NCBI GenBank assembly: GCA_016872175.1 | Contig: VHBA01000009.1 | Location: 1 to 57,058, forward strand | Origin: Sphingomonadales bacterium | Lineage (GTDB): Bacteria; Bacteroidota; Bacteroidia; NS11-12g; UBA955 | Direction of reading: 5' to 3' | Length of the DNA: 57,058 bases | Shown here: positions 32,719 through 43,600 of the stretch, in pieces | How the letters are laid out: every line of letters starts with the position of its first letter | How positions within the stretch are numbered: position 1 is the stretch's first letter | Position numbers and translations under genes: made by a program | The notes under the pieces: model-generated | The model's database searches: none | The model's input: only the letters and a program-made list of their open reading frames with translations | Told to the model about the DNA's origin: nothing

Positions 32719-33762
32719 ATGAACTGCTCCGTAGAACTCCGCTCCGACACGTTTACCCAACCCACCGAAGCCATGCTAAAAGCCATGTTTAATGCCAAGG
32801 TTGGCGATGATGTATTTGGGGAAGACCCAACTGTGAATGAACTTGAAGCATTCTCCGCTGACATGTTCGGCATGGAGGCTGCGATATTTTGTCCCAGCGG
32901 CACCATGACCAACCAAATTGCCATCAATTTACACACCCGCCCGGGCGAAGAGGCGATTTGTGAGCAGGGATCCCATGTTTATTTTTATGAAGCCGGTGGT
33001 ATTGCCCGGCTTTCGGGCTGTCAGGCACGCACAGTGGCAGGAACCCGTGGGCAAATCTATCCTGAGCAAATCTTGCCGCTGATAAACCCGGAAGACGTTC
33101 ACCGCCCGCGCACCCGACTGGTTTGCCTTGAAAATACATGTAACCGAGGCGGAGGCGCAACCTATTCCATGGAAAATATGCGCAACATCCGAACACTTTG
33201 CGACAAGCAAAACCTGAAACTTCATCTTGACGGTGCCCGCATTTTCAACGCCATCGTAGCCAACAAAGAAAACCCACGCGATTATGGCAAGATATTTCAT
33301 AGTGTATCGGTTTGTTTGAGCAAAGGACTGGGTGCCCCGGTAGGCAGTTTGTTGCTGGGAGATAAAGCCTTTATCCACGAAGCACGCAGGGCCAGAAAAT
33401 CCTTTGGTGGGGGTATGCGGCAGGCAGGGTTTTTGGCCGCAGCCGGTTTGTATGCTTTACAAAACCATGTGGATAGACTAGAGGAAGACCACCAGAAAGC
33501 CCATCGATTGGCAGAAGCGTTGGGCAGTGCTTCCTGGGTAAAATCGGTGATGCCGGTAGAAACCAATATTGTCATCTTTGAAGTGGCAGGCGATAAATCA
33601 TCTTCCTATTGGGTAGAACAATTAGAAACGAACGGCATAAAAACAGTGGCCACATCGCCCACCCACATTAGGATGGTTACCCATCTTGGGGTTTCGGAGG
33701 AAGGCCTAGAAACCACAATAGATATTCTTAGCAGGATTAGCAAAGGTTCACTTACCCCCTAA
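32719..33762 (+). CDS. ltaE: Low-specificity L-threonine aldolase family PLP enzyme
   Basis: Cleaves threonine or allo-threonine to glycine and acetaldehyde. 347 residues from ATG 32719 (MNCSVELRSDTFTQPTEAM). Seen: VGDDVFGEDPTVNELE, the substrate-site segment FCPSGTMTNQIA, ENTCNRGGGATY, the PLP-binding Asp region LHLDGARIFNA, and the Schiff-base lysine in SVCLSKGLGAPVGS. Fold type I. An in-frame upstream ATG at 32671 precedes the -7 box and is discounted. The related L-allo-threonine aldolase or beta-eliminating lyase activities cannot be excluded. Confidence 0.9.
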   Translation: MNCSVELRSDTFTQPTEAMLKAMFNAKVGDDVFGEDPTVNELEAFSADMFGMEAAIFCPSGTMTNQIAINLHTRPGEEAICEQGSHVYFYEAGGIARLSGCQARTVAGTRGQIYPEQILPLINPEDVHRPRTRLVCLENTCNRGGGATYSMENMRNIRTLCDKQNLKLHLDGARIFNAIVANKENPRDYGKIFHSVSVCLSKGLGAPVGSLLLGDKAFIHEARRARKSFGGGMRQAGFLAAAGLYALQNHVDRLEEDHQKAHRLAEALGSASWVKSVMPVETNIVIFEVAGDKSSSYWVEQLETNGIKTVATSPTHIRMVTHLGVSEEGLETTIDILSRISKGSLTP

Positions 33763-33797
33763 TTATCAACAACCCCACAAACCTAAGCCGGGTGCAC

Positions 33798-33805
33798 TAA
33801 CTTTG
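33798..33805 (+). promoter_or_regulatory. -7 element of carB
   Basis: TAACTTTG, 14 bases before ATG 33820. Its last G is the first base of a possible GTG start at 33805, which it therefore rules out. Confidence 0.55.
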
Positions 33806-33819
33806 TGCAATTTTGGACT

Positions 33820-36636
33820 ATGCCCAAAGACCCATCAATCAAACACGTTCTCATCATCGGCTCCGGACCCATCATCATTGGGCAAGCCTGTGAATTTGAC
33901 TATTCCGGCTCACAAGCCGCCAGAAGCTTACGGGAAGAAGGCATCGAGGTGTCGCTCATCAACAGCAACCCGGCTACCATCATGACCGACAAAATGAATG
34001 CCGATCATGTGTTTCTGTGGCCACTTACACCTGAAAGCATCGAAAAAGTCCTGCAGGAGCAAAAAATTGACTGCGTGTTGCCCACCATGGGCGGACAAAC
34101 CGCCCTCAACCTCGCCAAAGAGTGCGATGAGCTGGGTATTTGGGAGAAATACAACTGCAGAATCATCGGGGTAAACATCGAGGCTATTGATAAAATGGAA
34201 GACCGAGATAAGTTCAAAGACCTCATGATTGAACTGGGCGTGGGTGTGGCCGAAAGCCAGATTGCAAATAGCTTTCTTGAAGGCAAGGAAATCGCCCAGC
34301 GCATCGGTTTTCCTTTGGTAATTCGCCCCAGCTACACCCTTGGCGGTACCGGTGGCAGCATTGTTTTCAAAAAAGAAGAATTCGATGCCGCTTTACAGCG
34401 TGGCCTTGAGGCCAGTCCGATGCACGAAGTGTTGGTAGAGCAAGCTGTAATGGGTTGGAAAGAATACGAGCTGGAACTGCTGCGCGACGGCAAAGACGAT
34501 ATCGCGGTGATCTGTACCATCGAAAACTTCGACCCCATGGGCATTCACACCGGCGACAGCATCACTGTAGCGCCCGCCATGACCCTAAGTGATGTGTGTT
34601 TTCAGCGCATGCGCGACATGGCCTTCAAAATGATGCGCAGTATGGGCGTGTTTGCCGGCGGTTGCAACGTGCAGTTTTCGGTGAATCCGGAAGACGAAGA
34701 GATTATCGCTATTGAAATCAACCCGCGTGTGAGCCGCAGCTCGGCACTCGCCAGCAAAGCCACCGGGTATCCCATTGCTAAAATCGCCGCCAAACTGGCC
34801 ATCGGTTATTACCTTGACGAACTCACCAATCCGGTAACCAAAACCACCAGTGCGTTTTTTGAGCCGGCTATTGATTACGTAATCGTGAAAATTCCCCGCT
34901 GGAATTTTGATAAATTCCACGGAGCAGATCGCCGTCTGGGTTTCCAGATGAAAAGCGTGGGCGAGGTAATGGCCATAGGCAGAAGCTTTCAGGAGGCCCT
35001 GCAGAAAGCATGTCAGAGCCTGGAAATAGGCAGGCACGGCTTGGGCGCCGATCGTCCGGCTGAAAGAAACCTGGAGGTTTTGGCCGAAGGCCTGGAAAGA
35101 GCCAGCTGGAACCGCGTGTTTCAGGTGTATGACGCTCTTAGCCTCGGACTTCCCATCAGCACCGTGCAGAAAATGACCAAAATTGACAGATGGTTTTTGG
35201 AGCAGGTGGCCGAACTCGTAAAAACCAGCAACGAAATTAAGCGCTACCAAATCAACAACCTGCCTGAAGAGCTGCTCAGAACCAGCAAGGAAAAAGGTTT
35301 CAGCGACGAACAGATAGCCTGGTTGATGGGCAACTGCAAAGCCGAAGATGTGTATGAAAAACGCAAGGCACTGGGAATCCGCCGTGTGTTTAAGATGGTG
35401 GATACTTGCAGCGCCGAGTTTCCCAGCCCCACCAACTATTTCTACTCAACCTTCGATGGAGAAAATGAAAGCGTTTTCACCGACCGTAAAAAAGTAATTG
35501 TACTTGGCAGCGGACCCAACCGTATTGGGCAGGGTATTGAATTTGACTACAGTTGTGTGCACGGCATTCTGGCGGCCCGAGAAGCCGGATACGAAGCCAT
35601 CATGGTAAACTGCAACCCGGAAACGGTAAGTACAGACTTCGATATGGCCGACAAGCTTTACTTTGAACCGGTTTACTGGGAGCATCTTTGGGAGCTCATT
35701 GAATACGAAAAACCCGATGGTGTGATTGTGCAGCTGGGCGGACAAACCGCTTTGAAGCTGGCTGAAAAACTCCACGAAAAAGGCATCAAAATCATTGGCA
35801 CCAGCTATCCGGACATGGACATTTCCGAAGACCGGGGCAGCTTTAGCGACCTTCTCGCCGAACTGAACATTCCTTATCCAAAATACGGCGTAGCACTGAA
35901 TGCCGAAGAAGCCATTAAAATTGCGAACCAGGTGGGTTATCCCGTGCTGGTGAGGCCGAGTTATGTACTGGGCGGACAAGGGATGGTGATTGTTATCAAC
36001 GATGAAGATTTGGAAAAAGCTGTGGTGAAACTAATGGGAGACCTTCCCGGAAACCGCGTGCTTATTGACCATTTCCTGGACCGTGCCGAAGAAGCGGAAA
36101 GTGATAGTATTTGCGATGGTGATGAAGTGCACATCATTGGCATGATGGAACACATAGAGCCCGCAGGCATTCACAGTGGTGACAGCAGCGCCGTCTTGCC
36201 GCCATTTAGCCTAAGCGACAGTGTAAAACAGCAAATGGAAGAATACACCAAACGCTTGGCACTGAAAATGAATATCCGAGGGCTTTTGAATATTCAGTTC
36301 GCCATCAAAGATGAGAAGGTGTATGTGATTGAAGCCAATCCGCGTGCCAGCCGCACCGTTCCTTTTATCTGCAAGGCCTACGACGTGCCTTATGTTAACA
36401 TGGCCACCAAGGTGATGCTGGGAACCAATAAAATCAAAGATTTTACCATTCCCGCCCGCCCACCAGGATACGCCATCAAGCAGCCTGTGTTTTCGTTCAA
36501 CAAGTTCCTCGGCGTTAGCCGCGAACTGGGACCGGAAATGAAAAGTACAGGCGAAAGCATTCTGTTCATTAAAGACCTGCTGGATCCTACCTTCCGCGAG
36601 CTCTACAAGATGAAGAGCGTGTACCTGAGCCACTAA
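33820..36636 (+). CDS. carB: Carbamoyl-phosphate synthase large subunit
   Basis: Makes carbamoyl phosphate from bicarbonate, ammonia and two ATP, for arginine and pyrimidine synthesis. 938 residues with the duplicated ATP-grasp architecture: first half VLIIGSGPIIIGQACEFDYSGSQA..., RPSYTLGGTGGSIV, IEINPRVSRSSALASKATGYP; second half VLGSGPNRIGQGIEFDYSCVH, RPSYVLGGQGMVIV, IEANPRASRTVPF. The sequence ends shortly after LGPEMKSTGESI, so it lacks the MGS-like allosteric C-terminal domain of the roughly 1070-residue E. coli enzyme; shorter forms of this kind occur in Bacteroidota. The small subunit carA is not adjacent. dtd follows after one base. Confidence 0.95.
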   Translation: MPKDPSIKHVLIIGSGPIIIGQACEFDYSGSQAARSLREEGIEVSLINSNPATIMTDKMNADHVFLWPLTPESIEKVLQEQKIDCVLPTMGGQTALNLAKECDELGIWEKYNCRIIGVNIEAIDKMEDRDKFKDLMIELGVGVAESQIANSFLEGKEIAQRIGFPLVIRPSYTLGGTGGSIVFKKEEFDAALQRGLEASPMHEVLVEQAVMGWKEYELELLRDGKDDIAVICTIENFDPMGIHTGDSITVAPAMTLSDVCFQRMRDMAFKMMRSMGVFAGGCNVQFSVNPEDEEIIAIEINPRVSRSSALASKATGYPIAKIAAKLAIGYYLDELTNPVTKTTSAFFEPAIDYVIVKIPRWNFDKFHGADRRLGFQMKSVGEVMAIGRSFQEALQKACQSLEIGRHGLGADRPAERNLEVLAEGLERASWNRVFQVYDALSLGLPISTVQKMTKIDRWFLEQVAELVKTSNEIKRYQINNLPEELLRTSKEKGFSDEQIAWLMGNCKAEDVYEKRKALGIRRVFKMVDTCSAEFPSPTNYFYSTFDGENESVFTDRKKVIVLGSGPNRIGQGIEFDYSCVHGILAAREAGYEAIMVNCNPETVSTDFDMADKLYFEPVYWEHLWELIEYEKPDGVIVQLGGQTALKLAEKLHEKGIKIIGTSYPDMDISEDRGSFSDLLAELNIPYPKYGVALNAEEAIKIANQVGYPVLVRPSYVLGGQGMVIVINDEDLEKAVVKLMGDLPGNRVLIDHFLDRAEEAESDSICDGDEVHIIGMMEHIEPAGIHSGDSSAVLPPFSLSDSVKQQMEEYTKRLALKMNIRGLLNIQFAIKDEKVYVIEANPRASRTVPFICKAYDVPYVNMATKVMLGTNKIKDFTIPARPPGYAIKQPVFSFNKFLGVSRELGPEMKSTGESILFIKDLLDPTFRELYKMKSVYLSH

Positions 36637-36637
36637 C

Positions 36638-37093
36638 ATGAAAGCCCTTATACAGCGCGTCGCTTCGGCCTCGGTAGTTGTTGAAGTAGATTGCGTGGCA
36701 GAAATCAATACCGGCTTACTGGTTTTGCTTGGCGTTATCGAATCCGACACCCAAAAAGAGGCTTCTTCGCTGGCTTCCAAGGTGCTAAATATGCGCATTT
36801 TTAATGATGCCGAAGGCAAAATGAACCTAAGTTTGCTTGATGTGGGTGGGGAAGCGCTTGTGGTAAGCCAGTTTACCTTGTATGCCGATGCCCGAAAAGG
36901 AAACCGCCCATCCTACATTCAAGCCGCCAGGCCTGAAATCGCTGAACCGCTATATAAAACGTTTGTAGCCGAGATGGAAAAACTAATGGGCAAGAAAGTG
37001 CCTACAGGGATCTTTGGGGCTGATATGAAAGTGCAGCTTGTAAATGACGGGCCTGTTACCATAATATTAGAAACAACAGGAGAAAAACCTTAG
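36638..37093 (+). CDS. dtd: D-aminoacyl-tRNA deacylase
   Basis: Removes D-amino acids (and glycine from tRNA-Ala) mischarged on tRNA. 151 residues. Seen: MKALIQRVASASVVVE at the N-terminus, GLLVLLGV, VSQFTLYADARKGNRPSY with the catalytic Thr (SQFTLY), and the cross-subunit cis-proline motif DGPVTIILET (canonical NGPVT, here D-G-P-V-T). It begins one base after the carB stop codon, so it is cotranscribed with carB. Confidence 0.93.
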   Translation: MKALIQRVASASVVVEVDCVAEINTGLLVLLGVIESDTQKEASSLASKVLNMRIFNDAEGKMNLSLLDVGGEALVVSQFTLYADARKGNRPSYIQAARPEIAEPLYKTFVAEMEKLMGKKVPTGIFGADMKVQLVNDGPVTIILETTGEKP

Positions 37094-37146
37094 GTTACAG
37101 CCGGAACGGGACATGCTTCTGCAGACGCAGCACTACAAGTTTTGAA

Positions 37147-38538
37147 CTAGCGAATGGCTTTACCGCGCAGCGTAGTTGTGCTTGCACTTTCTACCAGCAC
37201 CTTTACCAAATCTCCTTTTTGATAATTTTCTTTTGGGAAAACCGTCACCACATTCTGGTCGTTTCTGCCCATCCACTCTTCGCTGCTGCGTTTACTTTCA
37301 GCCTCTACCAACACTTCTACAACTTTACCGATATATTCCTGATTTTTGGCTTTGGAAACTTCATTTTGCAGGGCAATAATTTCCTGTAAACGGCGTCCTT
37401 TCACTTCCTCAGGCACGTCGTCGGCAAGCTTTTTGGCAGCAGGTGTTCCGGGTCTTTCACTGTATTTATACATATAGCTGAAATCAAAACGCGACCATTC
37501 CATCAGGCTAAGGGTGTCCTTGTGCTCTTCTTCGGTTTCGGTACAAAACCCGGCAATAATATCGCAGCTAATGCCACAATCGGGAAGAATATTACGGATC
37601 ATGCGCACCTTGTCCATATACCACTCACGGGTATAGTTGCGGCTCATTACCTCCAATACACGTGAGTTTCCGCTCTGGGCGGGCAAATGAATGTAGTTGC
37701 ATACATTTTTATGCCTTGCCATGGCATGGACCACTTTTTCGGTAATATCACGCGGGTGGCTGGTGCTATAGCGTATGCGCAGTTCGGGTACCGCCAGGGC
37801 TGTAATTTCCAGCAAATCGGCAAAATCAACCGAACTCGCTTTTTCCTCTTCGGTAAGGTTTTTGAATTCTTTTTTTGGACCGCCACCAAACCACAGGTAG
37901 CTGTCTACATTCTGCCCCAGCAGGGTGATTTCCTTGTAACCGGCAGCAGCCAGCTCGCGGGCTTCGCGCAGTATGCTTTCCGGATCACGGCTTCTTTCAC
38001 GGCCACGGGTAAAAGGCACCACGCAAAAACTGCACATATTGTCGCAGCCACGCATGATGCTGATAAACGCCGTTACTCCGTTGCTGTTCAGCCTAACGGG
38101 ATTTAAATCGCCATAGGTTTCTTCGCGGCTAAGTAAAACGTTGATGGCACGTCCGCCTTCATCTACCTCTGCCACCAGTTTTGGTAATTCGCGGTAACTG
38201 TCTGGCCCTGCCACCACATCCACCAACTTTTCTTCCTCAAGCAGCTTGTCTTTCAGGCGCTCAGCCATGCAGCCAAGAACCCCAATAATTAAGTCACGGT
38301 TTTGTTTCTTATTGGACCGCAGGTGCTTTAGTCTTTCCCTTATGCGCTGCTCGGCATTGTCACGAATGGCACAGGTGTTCAAAAAAATCACATCGGCATC
38401 AAACTCATCCTTTGTGGTGGCAAAACCATGCTCTCCCATAATGGAGGCAATGATTTCGCTGTCGCTGAAATTCATGGCACAGCCATAGCTTTCAATGTAT
38501 AGTTTTCTTCCGGCAGTTTGAACAGCTGTTTCGGTCAC
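37147..38538 (-). CDS. miaB: tRNA-2-methylthio-N6-dimethylallyladenosine synthase
   Basis: Radical-SAM methylthiotransferase that modifies A37 of tRNAs reading UNN codons. 463 residues: N-terminal UPF0004 domain with three cluster cysteines ([38 protein letters not shown]), radical SAM motif in [26 protein letters not shown] (CxxxCxxC), and a C-terminal TRAM domain ([23 protein letters not shown]...). The start is GTG 38538; a TAAATTTG box ends seven bases before it (38546-38553). Confidence 0.95.
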   Translation of the reverse strand: MTETAVQTAGRKLYIESYGCAMNFSDSEIIASIMGEHGFATTKDEFDADVIFLNTCAIRDNAEQRIRERLKHLRSNKKQNRDLIIGVLGCMAERLKDKLLEEEKLVDVVAGPDSYRELPKLVAEVDEGGRAINVLLSREETYGDLNPVRLNSNGVTAFISIMRGCDNMCSFCVVPFTRGRERSRDPESILREARELAAAGYKEITLLGQNVDSYLWFGGGPKKEFKNLTEEEKASSVDFADLLEITALAVPELRIRYSTSHPRDITEKVVHAMARHKNVCNYIHLPAQSGNSRVLEVMSRNYTREWYMDKVRMIRNILPDCGISCDIIAGFCTETEEEHKDTLSLMEWSRFDFSYMYKYSERPGTPAAKKLADDVPEEVKGRRLQEIIALQNEVSKAKNQEYIGKVVEVLVEAESKRSSEEWMGRNDQNVVTVFPKENYQKGDLVKVLVESASTTTLRGKAIR

Positions 38539-38545
38539 GGTGTTG

Positions 38546-38553
38546 CAAATTTA
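38546..38553 (-). promoter_or_regulatory. -7 element of miaB
   Basis: TAAATTTG on the minus strand, ending seven bases before the GTG start at 38538. Confidence 0.5.
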
Positions 38554-38624
38554 GTGAATAGTGTGGTAGCTTGCTTGGTAACATGCGCCGATATTCCAAC
38601 GATTTGTGTTAAACTTGCAGTGCT

Positions 38625-40295
38625 TTGAAACGAGTATTCTACGGTTTGCTTGCTTTTGTTCCTTCTCTGATATGGGCACAAGGCAATGACGATAAAGGAC
38701 AATTCAGCGGTAATCTTTTGCTGAATTATCAAAAATACCTGCGCGACGACAACATTGGCGCCAGCACCAAGGTGTATCAGGAAAACAGCGCCAGCGTGGA
38801 TGCCTGGCTATTCCTAAACTACCGCATAAAGGGCTACAACTTCACGGTGCGTTATGATGCGCTTAATAATTCACCCCTCCTGAATCCGCAAGGTTCATAT
38901 ACCAACCACGGTATTGGATTTTGGCAGGCAAGCAAGCAAATTGACAAACTAACCATCACAGCGGGCTCGTTTTATGACCAGCTGGGATCCGGAATACTGT
39001 TTCGTGCTTATGAACAGAGACAAATAGGCATAGATTATGCCTTGCAGGGCGTGAAGCTGGAATACGTATTCAATGAAAACTGGAAGCTAAAAGGTTTTGG
39101 GGGCAATCAGAAAGGCTATCTAGATAACCGATTTGGATACAGCAAACAGGTTGTTGCAGGCGCAAACCTGGAAGGAAATATCAGCCTGGGTGCAGATGGG
39201 AAATACGGAACGCTGCAGGTGGGCAGTAGCGCCCTGAACAGGACGCTGGACAGAGGCACCATCGACGGGCTGGTGGCTGAAATTAACACCTATGAGCTGG
39301 ATAAAAGATTCATTCCAAAATATAATGTGTATGGGTTTAATGGTTATCTTTCTTATAATCTTGGAAACCTCAACTGGAATGCAGAGATAAACTACAAAAC
39401 CCCTGAAGCCATACGCGATATGGGTAACAAACTGTTTTTATCGTCCGGTAAGGTTTATTATACATCACTGAGCTGGGGTAAAAGCGGCATGAAATGGGGT
39501 AAGCAAAAAGCCAGCATCGGATTAAACCTACAGGCACGCCACGTAGACAAATTCCCGCTGAGGATTACACCCAACGAGCAATTGCTGAATGGAATAATGT
39601 CTTATCTGCCTTCCATGACAAGGCAAAATACTTACCGTTTGCTTGCCCGCTACAATGCACCGGCGCAGGAATTAGGCGAAAACGGGGTACAAGGCGAGCT
39701 GGATATCAAACCCCGCAAAGGCACACAAATTACACTGAACGGCAGTTATGTGAAATCGCTTAAAAGCAATGGTAAAAACAACCAGGAGTTGGTGCTGTTC
39801 AGGGAATATTACGGAGAAATTATTCAGACACTGAGCAATAAGGCCAAACTTAAGTTGGGCATGCAAAGTGTTCGGTATAACCAGGCACGCTATGAACAGG
39901 AAAACGGCTATGATGATGTATTCACGCTCACTCCATTTGGCGAACTGACGCTTAAACTACCCAAACACCGGAGCCTGCGATTAGAATCACAGTATTTGCA
40001 TACCAAAAAAGACCAGGGTTCTTTCGCCAATCTGGTGGCTGAGTTTTACCTGAGTCCAATATGGTATGTAGGCGCCGGTGACATGGTAAACATTGATCCG
40101 CACCGCTACGACAATATGGTTATCGCCGACAAGGTGCTTCACTATCCCATGATTTATATGGGGTACACAAAAGGCAACAGTGTTTATACCATTGGCTATC
40201 TCAAACAACAACAGGGCGTGAACTGTTCAGGTGGAATATGCCGCCTGGAACCCGCTTTCAGTGGGGTTCGGTTTACGGTAAGCTCAAATTTCTAA
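38625..40295 (+). CDS. DUF6029 family outer-membrane protein
   Basis: 556 residues starting at TTG 38625. Signal peptide MKRVFYGLLAFVPSLIWAQ, then a beta-strand-rich body with the barrel-like alternation of aromatic and polar residues (FTVRYDALNNSPLL, KLEYVFNENWKLKGFGGNQKGY, YHTKKDQGSF) and the family-typical GIGFWQASKQIDKLTITAGSFYDQLGSGILFRAYEQRQIGIDYALQG. The C-terminus (FSGVRFTVSSNF) ends in Phe, as outer-membrane barrels do. Function unknown; DUF6029 proteins are found in Bacteroidota. Convergent with the PspC gene at a one-base gap. Confidence 0.82.
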   Translation: MKRVFYGLLAFVPSLIWAQGNDDKGQFSGNLLLNYQKYLRDDNIGASTKVYQENSASVDAWLFLNYRIKGYNFTVRYDALNNSPLLNPQGSYTNHGIGFWQASKQIDKLTITAGSFYDQLGSGILFRAYEQRQIGIDYALQGVKLEYVFNENWKLKGFGGNQKGYLDNRFGYSKQVVAGANLEGNISLGADGKYGTLQVGSSALNRTLDRGTIDGLVAEINTYELDKRFIPKYNVYGFNGYLSYNLGNLNWNAEINYKTPEAIRDMGNKLFLSSGKVYYTSLSWGKSGMKWGKQKASIGLNLQARHVDKFPLRITPNEQLLNGIMSYLPSMTRQNTYRLLARYNAPAQELGENGVQGELDIKPRKGTQITLNGSYVKSLKSNGKNNQELVLFREYYGEIIQTLSNKAKLKLGMQSVRYNQARYEQENGYDDVFTLTPFGELTLKLPKHRSLRLESQYLHTKKDQGSFANLVAEFYLSPIWYVGAGDMVNIDPHRYDNMVIADKVLHYPMIYMGYTKGNSVYTIGYLKQQQGVNCSGGICRLEPAFSGVRFTVSSNF

Positions 40296-40296
40296 A

Positions 40297-40515
40297 TTAA
40301 ATATCCCATACACTGGAACGACCTTCCTGCTGATATCGGCGTATATTGAGCCAGAAAGCGGCAATCAGATAGAATATTACCGGCGAACCGAGGGTTAGGC
40401 ATGAGGTATAAATAAAATACAGGCGGATTCTTCCGGTAGATATACCGAGTTTTTTACCCACGGTCTCACACACGCCAAAAGCACTTTTTTCTATGGCATA
40501 TTTTAACCAGATCAT
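40297..40515 (-). CDS. PspC domain protein
   Basis: 72 residues matching the PspC fold: a short amphipathic start (AIEKSAFGVCETVGKKLGISTGRIRLYFI) containing the GVxxxLAxxxxxxxxxxR-type signature, then one membrane helix (about residues 36-56, YTSCLTLGSPVIFYLIAAFW) and a basic end. PspC proteins sense envelope stress in proteobacteria; the role in Bacteroidota is not established. Its -7 box (40520-40527) ends four bases before the ATG. Confidence 0.8.
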   Translation of the reverse strand: MIWLKYAIEKSAFGVCETVGKKLGISTGRIRLYFIYTSCLTLGSPVIFYLIAAFWLNIRRYQQEGRSSVWDI

Positions 40516-40519
40516 TCTA

Positions 40520-40527
40520 CAAAAATA
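40520..40527 (-). promoter_or_regulatory. -7 element of the PspC gene, leaderless arrangement
   Basis: TATTTTTG on the minus strand, four bases (TAGA) before ATG 40515. Confidence 0.62.
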
Positions 40528-40646
40528 GGGGTTATTTATTTAATAGTTTATTGCTATGACTGAAAGGTTGGTCATGCTTCGACGCACAAAGGGTGACATG
40601 TGCCAACAAACAAACGTTACACGATCAACAGCGTATTGTTAACTTG

Positions 40647-43600
40647 TCAAAATGTTTTATTCACGCCCAGCACCCACCTGAATTTCAGGTGTTCATCTCC
40701 CTGCGAAACCGCATTCACAAACAAGGGGAAATCCACACGAATATTGAGTGGTGCCGAAGCCCTGAACCATGGGTTCTTCCTAGGACTCAACTTCTGCCAG
40801 TTTTTGATAGTCCAAACGGTTCCGATGCCCGCATCGGCCAGCAGACCCGAGTATACAGATTTGCCGTTCAGTGGCATGCCTATTATACCGGCATCGCCAA
40901 ACAAATAAATATTCCCTGAAAGCATGCTGATTTTAGGCAAAAATGAAAACAGTTTACTAAAATCCAGTTCTGCATTTACCGAAGCGCCCCGGTTGCCCCT
41001 GAACATCGCTACTAGCGTATCCTGGGTTGCCGTAGGCAATAAATAACCCTGCATGCCGCGTATATTGAGACCACCACCCATTCCAATGGCCGTTCCGATG
41101 TTAGACATATTCATGTTCGGATCCGACAAGGGAATGCTGCCCAGATCGCGGGTGAATTTGTTGTCTTGTAATTCCTCGGGAGAGGCACCCCATGCACAAA
41201 TAGCCGATTCGGCCGGGAACAAGCTTCCTTTAGCTATAGCGGCATACACACGGGTGCGCAAATCCAGTTTATTACCGCGAATGTCGTTCAGCCAAACCAC
41301 TTTCGCCATTCCAAATTGTGCGTCGCCCCAGGGCAAACTGTTGCGCAGTGAAACATCGATGCTCCCGTTCCCTTTGTACGTTCTGTATGTCTGTTTTCTG
41401 CCAATGGTAAGTGTGTTGTTGATACCGCTACTCCAGAATCCTGCCTGCGGAATAAATCCGGCTCTTAGGTTCACGTTGCCATAGGGATATAAATATTCAA
41501 ACCGCTGCCGTTGCATGTATTTCCAGTCTGCATACCAGGTTCCTTTGTGCCCGTCGATACTCCAACCGGCTTTGTGCATTTCCATACCGGCCAGGTAGCG
41601 GCTGTGCAGCGTTACTGTGCCTTTGCCCCTTAAATCATGCGAATAGTTGAAAAGGTAAGAAAGTTTATCTTCAGGCGAATTGCCTTCACCCAGCTGATAA
41701 ACACCAACGCCTGTGCCATACCAGGCGCCCAGTTCGGCCACATGCCTTCGCATGGCATATTGTCCATTCCACAAAAAGCCCACCTTGATACCATCTTCGG
41801 TATTGTACCACACATCAGGCCTCCACTGCATTTTGTAACCACCGAGAAAACTGTTGTCTTTGCCGTTATCCTTGTCAAACTCCCACACATTCTTTCGTGG
41901 CCAAAAGTTGTTCATGCGGTTGATGTCGGCCAGGCGCAGAGATGGATCTATGTGCGCCGAACTTACTTTCCCGGGGGGCTTTATCTCAAATGTATAGGTA
42001 GGACGCAGCTTGCCCCAGCCAATCCAGGGTTTTAGGTTGGTAGTGCCCGGCTTTTGATACTGGCTCACCGGAATGGTGTAGTTAAGCAGGTAGACATCTT
42101 TATTGGCATCTTGTCCCATGATTGTTACATCCACAGGCATCACCATGTCGCCCTTGCGCTTAATGGCAATGGAATACACATCCTTTTTCTTTTTAACCTT
42201 CAGGGCATAATCGGCGGCTTTGCGGGTTTCAAACCACTGATCAAAAAACCAGTTGAGGTCTGTTTTGGCACTCATGGTAATGCTGTTTCGGAAGTCCTCC
42301 ACATATGGATGGCAGATTTTCCATTGCTTCACATAATCCTTCATGGCTTTCAAAAACACTTGATCTCCAAGCACATACTGCAAGTTATACAGCATGGTTG
42401 CCGTTTTATAGTATACATGCCTGTAGCCTCCACCATGACCAATGGCGTTTTCAAAATCATCGCTGTGCGTGTTCAAAATAGCGTCTTCGCCATCGAGCGC
42501 ATCAAACATATAGCCGGCGTAAACAGTGCCATAGTCCACACCAATCCCTTTGCGACTGCTGAGCTGTTTCATGCTCCATGAGGTGAGAAACTGGGTGAAT
42601 CCTTCATCCAGGCTGGCGCGGTAGGTTTCGTTGTTGCCCAGCATGCCAAAAAACCAGTTGTGGCCCACTTCGTGCGCAATCAGTCCCTGATGGCTGGGAT
42701 ACATACCACCATCAAGGGTAAGCATGGGATATTCCATACCATCGGCGGCATCGGCGGCCACCATTTTGGGGTATTCATACATGCCAAAATCTTTGCTGTA
42801 AACAGCAATAACATCGGCAGTAAACTGCGCACTCTGCTGCCATCCTGCAGCATTGTTTTCCTGGGCCAGCGCAATGCACTGCACACCGTTCCAGGTTGCT
42901 TCGCCAATGCGGTAGGTGGGGTCGGCGGTCCAGGCAAAATCGTGCACATTTCTGGCGTGATAGCGCCATGCTTTTTTAGTTCCATCCGGCGCCACAACCA
43001 CAGAAGGCTGAGATCCTACAGGCTTGGCAGCAAAGTTCTTAATATCCAGTTTCTGCCTCAAATCGCCGGGATAGACTGTTTCGGGGTTTTGCAGGGTGCC
43101 TGTAGCTTCATTGATATAGTGGTTTGGGAGGGTTAGTTCCACATCATAAGCACCGAAATCACCGTAAAATTCGTGTTCCATGTGTTGTGCGGTTTCCCAC
43201 GTGAATTTACGGTCGTACACGCAAATGCGGGGATACCAGTGCACTCCATTAAAGTGTTTATAGCCATGGTGGTCATATACTTTCATGCGGCGGCGGATGC
43301 TGCCACGGTCGAAATAGGTTTTGAAACGAATGGCAAACACACAGCTGTCTCCGGCGGCCAAAGGTTTATCCAGCGCGGTTTTGCAAACAGTGTAATCAAT
43401 ATTGAAGTCTACTGTTTTTCCGTTTACCTGCAAAGCCAGTATCTCGGTTCCTTTTTTCTCTTTTTCATATGGACCAAATGTGTGGGGCGTTTTGTTTTTG
43501 TTGTACAGTTCATCTACCAGGCTTCTGGGCTGCACGGCATTTTGGTACAAATGAAAATATGCCTCGTTGAGCGTATGCGGTGAATTGTTGTAATACACCA

